From Harmothoe impar (lineage: Eukaryota > Annelida > Polychaeta > Phyllodocida > Polynoidae), in assembly GCA_947462335.1 (NCBI GenBank), contig OX381720.1, forward strand, positions 49,470,481-49,534,480: DNA of 64,000 nucleotides, written 5' to 3'. The notes beneath the pieces were generated by a model. It was given only the letters and a program-made list of their open reading frames with translations. It was not told the DNA's origin and ran no database searches. The position numbers and the translations under genes are program-made. Positions 25,301 through 36,125 of this stretch are shown piece after piece. Position 1 is the stretch's first letter. Every line of letters starts with the position of its first letter.

Positions 25301-28300
25301 TTTGACTCTAATGTCGATTTTGACTGCATGGTCCTGTGAGTACTGTTAACAGGAAAGAAATCTTCTATTATCATATTATCATATTATTATGTTTATATCT
25401 GTACAATGGTAGGCTGAGATAATTAAACTCGACTGGCAGACAAACCAGTTGTTTTAAGAACATATTTTTTCTTGAAACAAGTGGTTTTCTTAAGATTCCT
25501 CTTATTGGTAGTTCCTTAAGCAAACAGTCAATAATTTGTACTGCGACCTATTATTAAAAAACTAAGTGCAAATTAAAATCCAACACCACAAGAGCATAAG
25601 ATCCGCTCTGTATGTTTTATCACAGCCAAAAATAATTATCTTGTTTCAAGAAAATAAGATAATTAAACTTGACTGGCTGACAAACCACTTGTTTAAAAAA
25701 TTGTTTTTTTTTCTTGAAACAAGATAATTATTTTTGGCTGTGATAAAGCATACAGAGCGGATCTTATGCTCTTCTGGTGTTGGATTTTAATTTGCAATAA
25801 GTTATTTTTAATAATAGGTCGCAGTACAAACTATTGACCGTTTGCTTAAGGAACTATCAATAAGAGGAATCTTTTCAACTACTGGTATTTACAGTCTGAA
25901 CTATCAATAGTGATTTTGATGGCGGCCTGGTGCATTAATGGTATTGTATCCTCAGCTAGCAAAACTATCACTTCTCTCTTACATCTATTTTGATCGGTCA
26001 TGATTTAAAGACATCGGATTTGAGGACCAATGATGTCGTATAAAAGAAACGTTTTCATGTGATATTATGTGCTTTGTTTTTCCATGTCAGAATAAGTGTG
26101 TGGATTTTGTAAAGCTTATTAAGGAATACATAATTATGAGTTTAAAGTCAGGCATTTCATTTTAACGAAATTACACGAGTAGGATGTGACTTAGAAATAT
26201 CATTTGTATGTGGGTATGTATGTATGTTAACACTTCTGTAAGATACCTACAGAATATAAAAGGAGAACATTATACAGGGGTGGCATTTAACCTAGCTTCT
26301 GGCATAGTGACTATTTATAAGTTATGTAGCCTCATAAGTTTCTGAGAGCAATTTTACACACCATAAACATATATATGTCTATGCTATCCCTGCCAATTGT
26401 GGTTACCTCTCAACGGTTTCATTTTTAGCATAGGTCACGTACGCATTTCATAACCTTGTCTGTGATACACTTTTGTGCAATGGCCCAGTCGTTGGTACTC
26501 TATCATACATTGCGTTAGCTGTCATCTAATCCCAGCAAATTTGATCACACTTTGCCAGCCTACCAAATTTTGGCTTATTGGTTGCTGAATTTGGTCATGA
26601 CAAAACCTCACCAAATTTGGTCATGGTTAAATTTTACCAAAGTTGCTAAATTTGGTCATGAACCTCACCAAAGTTGGCCAAACAGGGGGGCGTAGGATCA
26701 ATCCTTGGCCTGGCCACTTTGCATTAGGGACATTTAGTAACAACAACGTAGCTCATGTAACGCAGACGTAGCTTATGCCTTAATAATGCTATGTCTGCGT
26801 CTAATGAGCTACACTAGGTTAGCTAAAGGTCCTTATTGTATTATCTACTTAAGTCTTTAGCCAGATATCAGCCAAATCAGTTAAGAAGTAACCTTGAGGT
26901 ATTTCCTAATAATTATTTCTATCAGTAACATTGGCTCTGCAGCGCAACGGATCAGGTCCTGCTCCCAACACTGCAGGTTGTGAGTTTGATCCTTGTTCCA
27001 ACCACCTCCCTTTGCTTTACCTACAGCTACCTACAAAATATGTTTTCCCCTCACATAGATGATTGAAAAGACGGACCTCTAGCAAACCTGATGTAGCTCA
27101 TAAATTGTATAGTAATGTACCGTACCATCGCAATAAAGCGCCTGGTCTTGAAAGAGCGCCGGTCTTGAAAGAGTGCAGGTCTTGAATAAGTGCCGGGGGT
27201 ATAGGGGCACCCAAATGTTTCTTAAGCACTAAAATCCTGACCTTGAATAAGCGCCTGTCTTGTATAAGCGCCTGTATAAGAGCCCCACCAAATTGAAGAG
27301 CGGCCCGGTGCTTAATCGCGATGATACAGTAGGTTTCTATTATTATCACCAACGCACATATTGGGGCCTACATCTGCATTTAATGATCTATGTTGGGTTT
27401 GCTCTTGGTCCCTAATATCCCCAGCACTTAGAGACAAACCCCAGATCTTCAAAAACATAATCAATCATTTTTGAAGTAGCCTAGAGGCATTTCCCAATAT
27501 GACTATTTGTAACACAGGCTCTGTGGCACAATGCTGTAAGTTCGATCCTTGTTCAAGCCTCCTCTTTTGATTTATTTACAGCCACCTACAAAGTACATTT
27601 TCCTCTCACATGGATGATTAAGAATATCACTAGCACTGAAAAGTGAATCCCAGATATTTAAGAATTATGACCAATCAGTTGAGAAGTAGCCTAGAGGGAT
27701 ATTTGGTCAAGTTTTGTCATGACCAAATTCTGCAACTATGGTCAGGTTTGGCCATGACCAACTTTATCATGACCAAATGTGACCATGATTTGCTGGGACA
27801 TTATAGTGAAGTATGTTGTAATCTGCTATGTATACGTTCCAATTACCTGTATTAAATTGGTGTATCATATACAGCGTTCTAACGTATGTTCTGTTCATGG
27901 TCTTGACATGATTTAATGACATCGGATTTGAGCACCAATGATGTTGTTTAAAAGAAACGTTTTCATGTGATTTGTGCTTTGCTTTTTCATGTCAGCCAGT
28001 CAAAGACTATCCTATTGTTACAATCTCATGATAGACAGATCATTTGTATGTGTGTTAACATGTATGTAAGATACCTACAGAGTATAAAAGGAGAACATGG
28101 GGCAGCATTTAACCTAGCTTCTGGCATAGTGACTATGTATAAGTTAACTAGCCTCATAAGGATCCTAGGGCAATTATACACACCGTAAACTTATATGTCT
28201 AGATGCTATCCCTGCCCATGATGGTGACGTCTGAACAGTTTGTTTATTATCATGTAAGTCATGTACACATTTTATAACCTGGGCAGTGATATACTTTTGT

Positions 28301-29009
28301 AAAATGGCCCAATTGTTTGTACTGTGTCGCATTGCGTTGGCTGTCATCTAATATTACGGTATTGATACTGCTGTGGAGTATGTTGTAATCTGCTATAATA
28401 CCTTTCAATTACCTGCATGAAATTGGTGTATCATATACAGGATATAGTATGTACAGGGTAGACAGCCCATGAGATGACTAGCCGGCCTCTTGGTACCATG
28501 AGTAGACTGGTATGTCTCAATCAGGGTGCCATTAATCATAGAGCCAATCTTCCACAGGGATATTATAGACATTAATTATTTTGGGCCGATCCTCCTCAGG
28601 GCCTATTGCCATAGGACCTATAGTCCACAGGGCTCCGGTCTACCCAAGATACCAACAGAACAGCTAGTCATCTCATGGGCAGTCTACCCCATATGCCAGT
28701 TCTGTTCATGGCCTAGCGCTTTCTTTATACTTTAGACTTTATAAACTAAAGAAAAAAAGAAAATGATAAGTAAAACATGTCTTATGTAAGATGATAGCTT
28801 GGTATGATTGAGGATCAATATCATTTTATCTTATGCGTTGCATTCTTGTCAGGACAGAGACAATAAAGCTAAATTAAAGGCTCCCCATGTAGAATAATGA
28901 TAATAGTGAGATAACATCTCCTTACTATAGAATGTGAACTTGATCAACACACGAGAAAAAGATACCTTCTGCTTACCTGTGTTGGGTCCCCCTGATATGT
29001 ATCCTCCAT
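16322..29009 (-). CDS. SLC23A-like: SLC23 family transporter, copy 2, 14 exons
   Basis: Tandem paralogue of copy 1 in the same orientation. Exons: 28977-29009 ([11 protein letters not shown]), 23389-23538, 22700-22857, 22261-22355, 20400-20497, 20043-20224, 19458-19578, 19112-19268, 18283-18432, 17926-18029, 17635-17764, 17340 region (17330-17473), 16900-16995, 16322-16599 (TAA). Exons 3-13 have exactly the lengths of copy 1; exons 1, 2 and 14 differ. Phases all match, total 1896 nt or 631 aa. The NAT signature is canonical ([10 protein letters not shown]). Exon 8 encodes the family stretch [19 protein letters not shown]. The C-terminal tail carries a Cys-rich patch (CDCCTGC) also present in the other two copies. 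Intron 1 is about 5.4 kb and full of repeats, with a small ORF on the opposite strand. Intact by sequence; the first exon is short and rests on its ATG, its GTAAGC donor and correct phase into exon 2. Confidence 0.9.
18701..18750. repeat. Short tandem repeat, 13-bp unit
   Basis: Four successive near-copies of CCAAAAGGTGTTA in the intron between exons 9 and 8 of SLC23 copy 2. Confidence 0.7.
20853..21392. mobile_element. MITE with TGGCTCAGTCTCATGAG ends
   Basis: Left end TGGCTCAGTCTCATGAGTTT, right end AAACTCATGAGACTGAGCC. The left arm holds repeats of TTTGACCGGGTGTCGTC, the right arm the inverse (GACGACACCCGGTCAAA, three times). Larger relative of the element at 7176-7466. Lies in an intron of SLC23 copy 2. 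Confidence 0.7.
22906..23160. mobile_element. PIF/Harbinger-like MITE (TTA duplication), intron 2 of copy 2
   Basis: 255 bp, GGCCAAAATATAAGGTGTGT to ACACACCTTTTTTTCGCC, flanked by TTA (22903-22905, 23161-23163). It lies 48 bp upstream of the exon 3 acceptor, the same relative place as the element at 10594 in copy 1 but in the opposite orientation. Confidence 0.7.
23849..24025 (+). CDS. Small CxxC/CxxC zinc-ribbon ORF, 58 aa, doubtful
   Basis: Starts [14 protein letters not shown] and continues ACPQCSK, giving two CxxC pairs 14 residues apart, the pattern of a small zinc ribbon; an acidic stretch (NEEEDEA) follows. It sits in a locally GC-rich patch (23650-24200) within intron 1 of SLC23 copy 2, on the opposite strand. 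CCTAG|GTGCCC near its end could be a splice donor, so this may be a first exon, perhaps of a transposon protein. I do not recognise a family. Confidence 0.3.
   Translation: MQPCRSCAFVYDHRKSACPQCSKPTHSRGGLNEEEDEAFHNPIPLLSQQTDVLGARGG
24241..24600. repeat. TTTGGTCATGACC-type inverted repeat remnant
   Basis: Begins TTGGTCACACTTTACCAGCC and ends ATTGACAACAATTTGCTCGG. The interior is a series of AATTTGGTCATG and CATGACCAAATTCGG words. It matches the termini of 26531-27797 and is probably an older member of that family. Confidence 0.45.
25492..25873. repeat. Fold-back repeat with ~163-bp arms
   Basis: Left arm 25492-25654 (AAGATTCCTCTTATTGGTAG...) is inverted at 25711-25873 (...AAGAGGAATCTT), with a ~56-bp loop. 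Arms are nearly identical over most of their length. The arm contains CACAGCCAAAAATAATTATC, the terminus of the small MITE at 34336-34502, so this may be a nested insertion. A partial direct copy of the loop region lies just outside at 25417-25485. Confidence 0.75.
25998..28440. repeat. ~0.45-0.53-kb intronic duplication (25998-26530 and 27905-28352)
   Basis: Two diverged copies in the same orientation share ACATCGGATTTGAGSACCAA at the start, the block GATACCTACAGARTATAAAA, CTAGCTTCTGGCATAGTGAC, and GGCTGTCATCTAAT at the end. The 1.27-kb element at 26531-27797 abuts the first copy. A second pair (27806-27870 and 28372-28440, GTATGTTGTAATCTGCTAT) follows each. All within intron 1 of SLC23 copy 2. 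Confidence 0.7.
26531..27797. mobile_element. CCCAGCAAAT-ended non-autonomous element
   Basis: Ends CCCAGCAAATTTGATCACAC and ATGTGACCATGATTTGCTGG form an imperfect inverted pair. Inside are TTGGTCATGACC-type words near each end and AAGCGCC/GGCGCTT repeats around 27115-27325. No coding frame recognised. Confidence 0.5.
28456..28689. mobile_element. Small MITE with GGGTAGACAGCCCATGAGAT ends
   Basis: 26-bp inverted ends (left GGGTAGACAGCCCATGAGAT, right ATCTCATGGGCAGTCTACCC) around a ~180-bp interior with a further GGTACC/CAGGGCTC-type palindromic core. Located in intron 1 of SLC23 copy 2. Confidence 0.6.
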
Positions 29010-29300
29010 GTTTAGATCTCTATTTTCTGTGATGTAAGAAGTCGGGGCAATCCTTGTGGACAGAGGTAGGGATGCGCCTGGACTGGTTATCACGTAGTGT
29101 GGCTACAATAAACACGTCTGACCTATCCCGGAGCAGTGCCCTACATCGTTTTCCATGCATACTACCACTCCTCCTATCTACCTCTAATGGCCACCGTCCA
29201 CTGGGCTCTAATCGACCGAGGCTATATAGTAAATGTACGGTTTATTCGGCCGAATCACCCCAGTTGACAGTGGCTCTAAAGGTCCAAAGACACCAAATAA

Positions 29301-29301
<1 letters not shown>

Positions 29302-29360
<59 letters not shown>
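29302..29360. repeat. (AT)n microsatellite
   Basis: About 30 AT units, immediately upstream of the SLC23 copy 2 first exon. Confidence 0.95.
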
Positions 29361-29363
<3 letters not shown>

Positions 29364-29410
29364 AATGGACTCCTTTTTAAGAGTCAGAGAGATAGTGTGA
29401 GAGAGAGAGA

Positions 29411-29704
29411 GAGGGGGGGTGGATGGAGGGAGGGAGGGAGAAAGCGAGGGAGGGAAGGAGGGAGGGAGGGAGGGAGGGAAGGAGGGAGGGAGGGAGGGAG
29501 GGAAGGAGGGAGGGAGGGAGGGAGGGAGGGAGGGAGGGAGGGAGGGAGGGAGGGAAGGAGGGAGGGAGGGAGGGAGGAGGGAGGGAGGGAGGGAGGGAGG
29601 GAGGGAGGGAGGGAGGGAGGGAGGGAGGGAGGGAGGGAGGGAGGGAGGGAGGGAGGGAGGGAGGGAGGGAGGGAGGGAGGGAGGGAGGGAGGGAGGGAGG
29701 GAGA
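29411..29704. repeat. (GGGA)n polypurine microsatellite
   Basis: Nearly uninterrupted GGGA/GGAA units for ~290 bp, all purine on the plus strand. Open frames in all six registers here (Glu-Gly-Arg or Pro-Ser-Leu repeats) are artefacts of the repeat. Together with the adjoining AT run this is a candidate non-B DNA (triplex/quadruplex) site a few hundred bases upstream of SLC23 copy 2. Confidence 0.95.
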
Positions 29705-29862
29705 ATATTTGTCTGTATAAAATATACATAGGGATCTATTTCGAAAACATGCTTTATGCTAAATAATGTTGGTTCTCATGCACCTAAATTAAAGTTTAAG
29801 GTCGCCAAGTCACAGCAGCATCTACATAATTATCAACTGATTATATCATTATATCCTATATT

Positions 29863-32800
29863 AGTCCGGTGGTGGAACAAGGATTTGGGGCCTGACCCGG
29901 AATTCTCCGATATAGTTTTTTTCTCTGCTGATTCTTCATCTAGGGGGTCTGGGTGACCATTTCCTGCGTGATGTATTTGTGACAGCTTTGGGGAAATTGA
30001 GATAATCAAGATGGCCGCCACAATTCAATAAAAATCTTGAAAAGTGCATATCTCAACTTCTTATCTACTTAGAGACACAAATAAAAGGTCTAAAAGTACA
30101 TTTCTGTGGTCAGGGAATCCAATCATGTCATCTAAAATCATGTATATGGCAGCCATTTTGCATTATATCCAAGATGGCTGCCGGAATTCAATAAAATTCA
30201 TTAAAAGTGCATATCTCTGCTTCGAATCAACTTAGAGATACAAATGAAAGGTCTAAAAGTATGTTTCTGTGGTCAGGGGATCCAATCATGCCATCTAAAA
30301 TCATGTATATGGCAGCCATTTTGAAATATATTCAAAATGGCTGCCGTATTTCAAAAAAGAATCTTAAAAGGTACATATCTCTGCTTCAAATCAACTTAGA
30401 GACACAAATAAAAGCTCTGAAAGTATATTTCTGTGGTCAGAGAATACAATCATGCCATTTAAAATCATGTATATGGCAGCCATTTTGAAATATGTTCAAG
30501 ATGGCTGCCGAAATTCAATAAAGAATCTTGAAAGCTGCACATCTCTGCTTCGAATCAACTTAGAGACACAAATAAAAGCTCTAAAAGTATATTTCTGTGG
30601 TCAGAGAATCCAATCATGCCATTTAAAATCATACATATGGCAGCCATTTTGAATTATTCATCCGTTTGCTCCATGTGTGCCAAATCCTCTACATGAGGCA
30701 TACTATAAACAAAGTTATCACAGTGAAAATGTTCATTTATTAATGATGAGATGTAATTTAATCACATAGATGGAACCAAAATATAAGGACATACATGTGT
30801 TTGAATGCATTAACTCTTTCCTACCGGCTATTGCATGAATGCACTACCTGATAAATAATGGCTAGTGCATTAATGCACTATGAGGAGGGCATTTTTTGTT
30901 AGAAATACTATTATCCTGAGCACCCTCAACAAATCTTTTGAACAGATATGACCTGTTATTATGGTACCATATGAAAGGAAATTCCATACAGATTGCAAAT
31001 CAGTCATTTGTAAACATGTGTCACAAATACCAATTCTCATATTAAACTCAATAGAACCCTATATGTTAATAGTTCTGAGTCTTGGGCCTTAATCTGCCGT
31101 TTTCTGGGGAGTTTACACTATCATAGAGCCGGCTGGAAACAAGACACTCCTTCTTCTCCATCCTCTGAGTCCCCATAACTGGTATGTCCTTGTAGCTGTT
31201 CTCTGGGATTTGCAAAGTAGTGAGCTATCACAGGTGTATCTGATTAGCTTGGGAAAGAGAAACAATTTCAGCAACTGCTTTGGAGATCAGAGAGTTATTA
31301 TTTCTGTCTGACACTAAACATACTCATCTAAATAGAAAGCCACACTTGAGGATGTGGTATACATCTGCTGTAGTCAAACAATAAAGTATATTCATGTATA
31401 CATAGAGAGATCATAAATCAACAAGTTCGAGGAGGCATGTTTCCATATTGACTTGTGGCATGTGACCCAAAGTGCAGCACAGCCATCAAGACATGCATCA
31501 TTTGCACTGTAATGCCTATCTGACATCTTGACTCTTGACGTGTATTTTTGAGGACTGATTTAGATTTTGCCTCCGTCATATTTCCCAGATCATCAGGCAT
31601 TATCTAGAGTGGAATGTGGTATCAACTCATGAGCCATTAAATTCTTTATGTTGGATTTCATGAGGGGCTTCTCCTTTATTCTCCAATCCATCTATGCTAA
31701 AGCCCTTGACAACCTCTTTACATGAGAGTATGTTCTGGTTTTAAGGGTTTCCAGATCCAAGGTAGTTCCATTAATTCCCCCTGGAGCATGTTTCTGCCTC
31801 ATGATGGTTGGCTCAATAACCATGTCACTTGTTGGCCTTTCATGGATGCTTCACACAAAAATCATCAGGCAAATCATTCATGGATCTCATATATTATGAT
31901 GCATATCTGGGATGGCTATAGTGGTTGGTGGCAAAGAACAAATGTATCATATCCTTGACACATGCTTGATGCACTAGTCAGTCAGACTCTTGCTTAGCTC
32001 TTACGTATCTCATAACTATGAGAATGGGTTAATTTAAAATGCTCTGACAATATCTAAATCCCATGATAGACCTCTGTCTGTGATCAGCTTGCCTAAATCA
32101 TACTCATGAGGACATGTATTCCACCTTTAGAAGCAAAGATTGCTTAACATGGCCTGCTTCTCCCAGAATACATGAACAGCTTTATGATACAGCTGTTGAT
32201 CTGCAGTGAATATAATATAGGCTTGGCGTGTTGATTTGATAAGTTGTTTGACCTTCATCATGGGTCTCATTATGGTATTTCAGTCTGCAGGTGATTTGTC
32301 CATTAGTGGAAGGGTCCTCTGTAATGCAGTTTTGCTATTGGACGATCTATTGTGGATGGGGGCTGTAGTGTGCCAGTGTATTATGTTTTGGGAATTACCT
32401 GTAGCAGATTGTGTACCCTCCAACAGCTATCTCTGGTTCATTAATTAGTTCATATTCCATTACTAAATCTTTCGCCATGATAGATAATCTCATTATAAAT
32501 GTCTCATATTTATTTAAGTCTTACATTTACTCGATTTGTAAAACAATGTAGACTTTAAAATAATTTTTGGGTTATATCATTAATTATTCAAAATGGCTGC
32601 CATATACATGATTTTAAATGGCATGATTGGATTCCCTGACCACAGAAATATACTTTCAGAGCTTTTATTTGTGTCTCTAAGTTGATTTGAAGCAGAGATA
32701 TGTACCTTTTAAGATTCTTTTTTGAAATACAGCAGCCATCTTGAAAATATTTCAAAATGGCTGCCATATACATGATTTTAGATGGCATGATTGGATTCCC

Positions 32801-33214
32801 TGACCACAGAAACATACTTTTAGACCTTTCATTTGTATCTCTAAGTTGATTCGAAGCAGAGATATGCACTTTTAATGAATTTTATTGAATTCCGGCAGCC
32901 ATCTTGGATATAATGCAAAATGGCTGCCATATACATGATTTTAGATGACATGATTGGATTCCCTGACCACAGAAATGTACTTTTAGACCTTTTATTTGTG
33001 TCTCTAAGTAGATTAGAAGTTGAGATATGCACTTTTCAAGATTTTTTATTGAATTGTGGTGGCCATCTTGAATATCTCGATTTCCCCAAAACCGTCACAA
33101 ATACATCGCGCAGGAAATGGTCACCCAGACCCCCTAGATGAAGAATCAGCAGAGAAAAAAACTATATTGGAGAATTCCGGGTCAGGCCCCAAATCCTTGT
33201 TCCACCACCGGACT
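29863..33214. mobile_element. 3.35-kb fold-back element with ~0.6-0.8-kb arms of ~163-bp units
   Basis: Outer ends AGTCCGGTGGTGGAACAAGG and its inverse CCTTGTTCCACCACCGGACT. The left arm (29863-30660) holds about four, the right arm (32585-33214) about three, copies of a ~163-bp unit containing CTTAGAGAYACAAATRAAAG and TTTCTGTGGTCAGG. Each unit carries an inverted pair GGCAGCCATTTTG...AAATGGCTGCC. The 1.9-kb centre (30661-32584) has no frame above ~80 codons. No convincing target duplication: flanks are CTATATT and ATATAG. Non-autonomous; class unknown. Confidence 0.75.
30661..32584. other. Non-coding centre of the fold-back element
   Basis: AT-rich. Two odd words, TGCATGAATGCACTACC and GTGCATTAATGCACTA (30820-30870), are self-complementary. 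No gene, RNA gene or transposase recognised. Confidence 0.5.
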
Positions 33215-33560
33215 ATATAGAAAAACTCACTCGCGGCTGCTGTCAAACGCATGCACACTAACATGTAACAGTTTTGTTTTAGCATTGGTATGAAACACAT
33301 ACCGTACGGCCATTTATAAGGTGCTATAAATATGGAAACTAATGTCATGGATAGTCAAGGATGATATTGTGAGGTGTTGTTATTTTGTGTACGGAGAACG
33401 TTGTTCTACGAGCCATTTGCTTTTAATGTGACTAAAGTTGTCAAATACCTAATAGGTCACATGGAGATGTCTAATTGTCTAGGATGTCTCTTTTCCGGGG
33501 CATAAGGCGAAAAACAGCCTACAGGTAGCGCTAATTATGCACCAACCTGGTTCGGCGTAT

Positions 33561-33678
33561 GGCCACCGTCCACAGAGCATAAATCGGCCGTATATGGATA
33601 AAATTGCCATACATTTCCTATGTAAATTGCGAATAAAATGACCGCATATGGCCGATTTATGCTCTGTGGACGGTGGCC
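33561..33678. mobile_element. 118-bp MITE, GGCCACCGTCCACAGAGC ends
   Basis: Perfect or near-perfect inverted ends, GGCCACCGTCCACAGAGCAT at the left and ATGCTCTGTGGACGGTGGCC at the right, with GGCCGTATATGG/CCGCATATGGCC inside. A diverged copy of one end lies at 29190-29225 (GGCCACCGTCCACTGGGC), just upstream of SLC23 copy 2. Confidence 0.75.
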
Positions 33679-34335
33679 CTCACTTGGCCAAAGTGAATAA
33701 TAGGGTTATATGTGGATCATAAAATGTTAAAAAAATGTCAAGATTGTTTACACTAGAAGTGATACATATGCATCTCATAAACCCCGGGCCGCCGTATAAG
33801 GGGCTGAGTACCTGTCATGCCTGCAGGCCTGTAACATATCCTGTACAGTTACCTTACCTACCACCACTTTCACTATGACTCCCTTTTCAGATTTAGTCAC
33901 GATGACTCCCTTTTGGGAGGCAGCTTCACTCCCCTCTGTGAGTTACACTATCATAGTTGAAAGCCAAGTATTGTCTGACTCTTATCGCCGGGTAGTCAAT
34001 GGGCAATATGCATTAAAATTAATAAACTGACTATTTACCACATAATACATGTGTACATAGTTTATACCGGCCTACATAGACCAAAGGGAGAAGTTTTTGA
34101 GTTATAGCGTATTTATTCATATGGTGATTTTATTCATATGGTGATTTTATCAAATACGATACATTCAAATGAGAAATGAATATCCTCTCAATGAGATCAA
34201 CATAATGTAGAAAAGAATGATACAGAAACAAACAGATTGGCGTTGTTAAGATCACAAAACCTGTGTACGGCAGCATGTACGGGTAAGGTCACAGGTCAGG
34301 TGGGGTATCCCCATCTAGCTGTATATATATACATA
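33679..34335. other. Intergenic stretch, no gene seen
   Basis: Contains a small GACTC-rich patch (33880-33935) like that at 12125, and a duplicated CATATGGTGATTTTAT (34118-34150). Nothing coding recognised. Confidence 0.4.
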
Positions 34336-34502
34336 CACAGCCAAAAGTAATTTTCTCATTTTAAGAAAATAAGATAAATAAATTCGCCAATTGGACAAAT
34401 GACTAGTTTCAAGATTTATTTTTTGTTAAAACTAGTCCTTTGTCCATCAGGCGAGTTTATTTATCTTAGTTTCTTGAAAGAAGAACATTATTTTTGCCTG
34501 TG
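34336..34502. mobile_element. ~167-bp MITE, CACAGCCAAAA ends
   Basis: CACAGCCAAAAGTAATTTTC at the left pairs with AACATTATTTTTGCCTGTG at the right; AAGATAAATAAA and TTTATTTATCTT lie inside. The same terminus is embedded in the fold-back at 25492-25873. Confidence 0.65.
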
Positions 34503-35390
34503 TAACCTTTGGGCTACACGTTCTGTACTGTCTACACGTACATAAAGGTGGAATATACAGACAACAGTAAAAAAAAAAGTATGTATAAGTAAAATAGGGC
34601 AGCCCACTTGTTAAATAGGTATATTTGAGTACCTACTTCAGGAGCAAATTGCCTTTAGCAAGCTTAAATCACTGTGTAACTACCTGTTCTCAGTACCCTT
34701 TAGCCTGCTTAGCTAGAACCAGTTCCTTCATGTAATGATAGGGTCACATACTCATCATTAACCACTATACCTGGAATGCAGCACCAATGGGGAAAGGTTA
34801 GCTCCTAATTACTACATGTATGTACAGTGTTATATTGCTTTTCATGTTATTAGAGTATGACCAGATATAGTGAGACCTATGGTGGAATGCTGATCAGACG
34901 GACAGTATAGGGATTATGAGAGAGAACCCTAGGTGATGCCCCAACGTCTTAACGAGATAGAAATATTCAGTGGTGGTCATCTTGAAATATGGCTCCTATA
35001 ATGGCTACAGTCTATATCTGCCATACCCTGTATTCATAATTAGTTTGGGTGGTCTATGGGATGTGTGTACCCATTTTCAGATGTTTTCCGGCATGGAACT
35101 ATATATTTGTTCCTATTAACTGGTTTCTTGACAGTGAAATTATACAGATATCTTCAGGTGACCACCAGTCGCATGAGCTCCTCGTGCAAATAGTGGCCAA
35201 TATCGCTGAGATGTTGAAATCTAAAATTCGCTGCTCTGAGCTAAAGTGGCTGCTTTAACAATTTGCACTCCCCTACCCACATAGCTACCATAAAACCCTT
35301 CCTATAATACTACCCCTTACTTTGAATAAGAGAATTCGTCTTGTATGAACATTACCTTGATATTGTTTTCTCCTTAATCTTATATATAAT

Positions 35391-35490
35391 AAAACCCCGC
35401 CTTTAAGACGAAACCCTTATTCGAGAAAGGAAAACGTCTTGTAGGAAAAATAAATGCTAAGATAAATCCATTTGTCAAAGGCGGGTTTTT
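35391..35490. mobile_element. ~100-bp MITE, AAACCCCGCCTTT ends
   Basis: AAAACCCCGCCTTTAAGACG at the left, GTCAAAGGCGGGTTTTT at the right. The interior also shows ACGTCTTGTAGGAAAA. Lies 177 bp left of the Polinton-like element. Confidence 0.55.
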
Positions 35491-35734
35491 ACTGAAATGT
35501 GTTCTTTTTGGGATGAAGTGGTTATTTCATGGAAATTTCACCTGAAACACAGATATGATGGATCTTGCTGCTCATATTTAGTAATGGTAATATACACTAC
35601 ACAAACTAAGTCTTTGCATCACTTTGTACGTTTTATTATCGATGAACAGCAGCATTAATGTACAAGAGTAGTATATAATGTATCGGAACGGGACTATGCT
35701 TAAGTACTGTTTATTACTCAATCGATATGCAGCC

Positions 35735-36125
35735 AATCAGAGGCCTCCATTTGGTCACGTGACCGGAAGTGACCTACTTAGGGGATTAGTGGTGACGTCA
35801 CGTGACCTAGTTAGCCAATCAGAGGCCGCCATTTGGTCAAGTGACCGGAAGTGACGTCATATGACCTACTTATGGACCGGAAGTGACGTCATATGACCTA
35901 CTTAGGGGACCGGAAGTGACGTCATATGACCTAATTTAGGATCACATGACCGGAAGTGACCTGATGAGTCACGTGACCGGAAGTGACGTCACATGACCTA
36001 ATGGACAACCGGAAGTGACGTCATGTGACCTCATTGAGGATCACGTGACCGGAAGTGACCTGATTGATCATGTGACCGGAAGAAGTGACGTCACGCGACT
36101 TAATGAAGAGATGAGCGTCTTTAAG
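35735..36125. promoter_or_regulatory. Promoter-like array: ETS-CRE composites, E-boxes, CCAAT, YY1-like sites
   Basis: Nine copies of ACCGGAAG (an ETS-type core), most followed directly by TGACGTCA (CRE/ATF) or TGACCT, interleaved with CACGTG or CATATG E-boxes. One more complete copy lies at ~36588. At the outer edge are two AGCCAATCAGAGG (CCAAT/NF-Y type) words, each followed by CCATTTGG, one as GCCGCCATTTGG (YY1-like). The mirror array is in the right repeat (44190-44575). These site names rest on known animal consensus motifs; binding here is inferred. Confidence 0.7.

Noticed and set aside
29208..29766. Overlapping 100-170-residue frames on both strands (Glu-Gly-Arg and Pro-Ser-Leu repeats)
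   Set aside because: They are translations of the GGGA microsatellite; every frame stays open because the repeat has no stop words.
30020..30660. Regular ~163-bp repeats considered as a CRISPR-like array
   Set aside because: Units are adjacent without unique spacers, inverted in a second arm, in an animal genome.
29863..33214. Fold-back element as a second Polinton derivative
   Set aside because: AGT ends fit, but there is no matching 6-bp duplication and no shared sequence with the 35667-44632 element.
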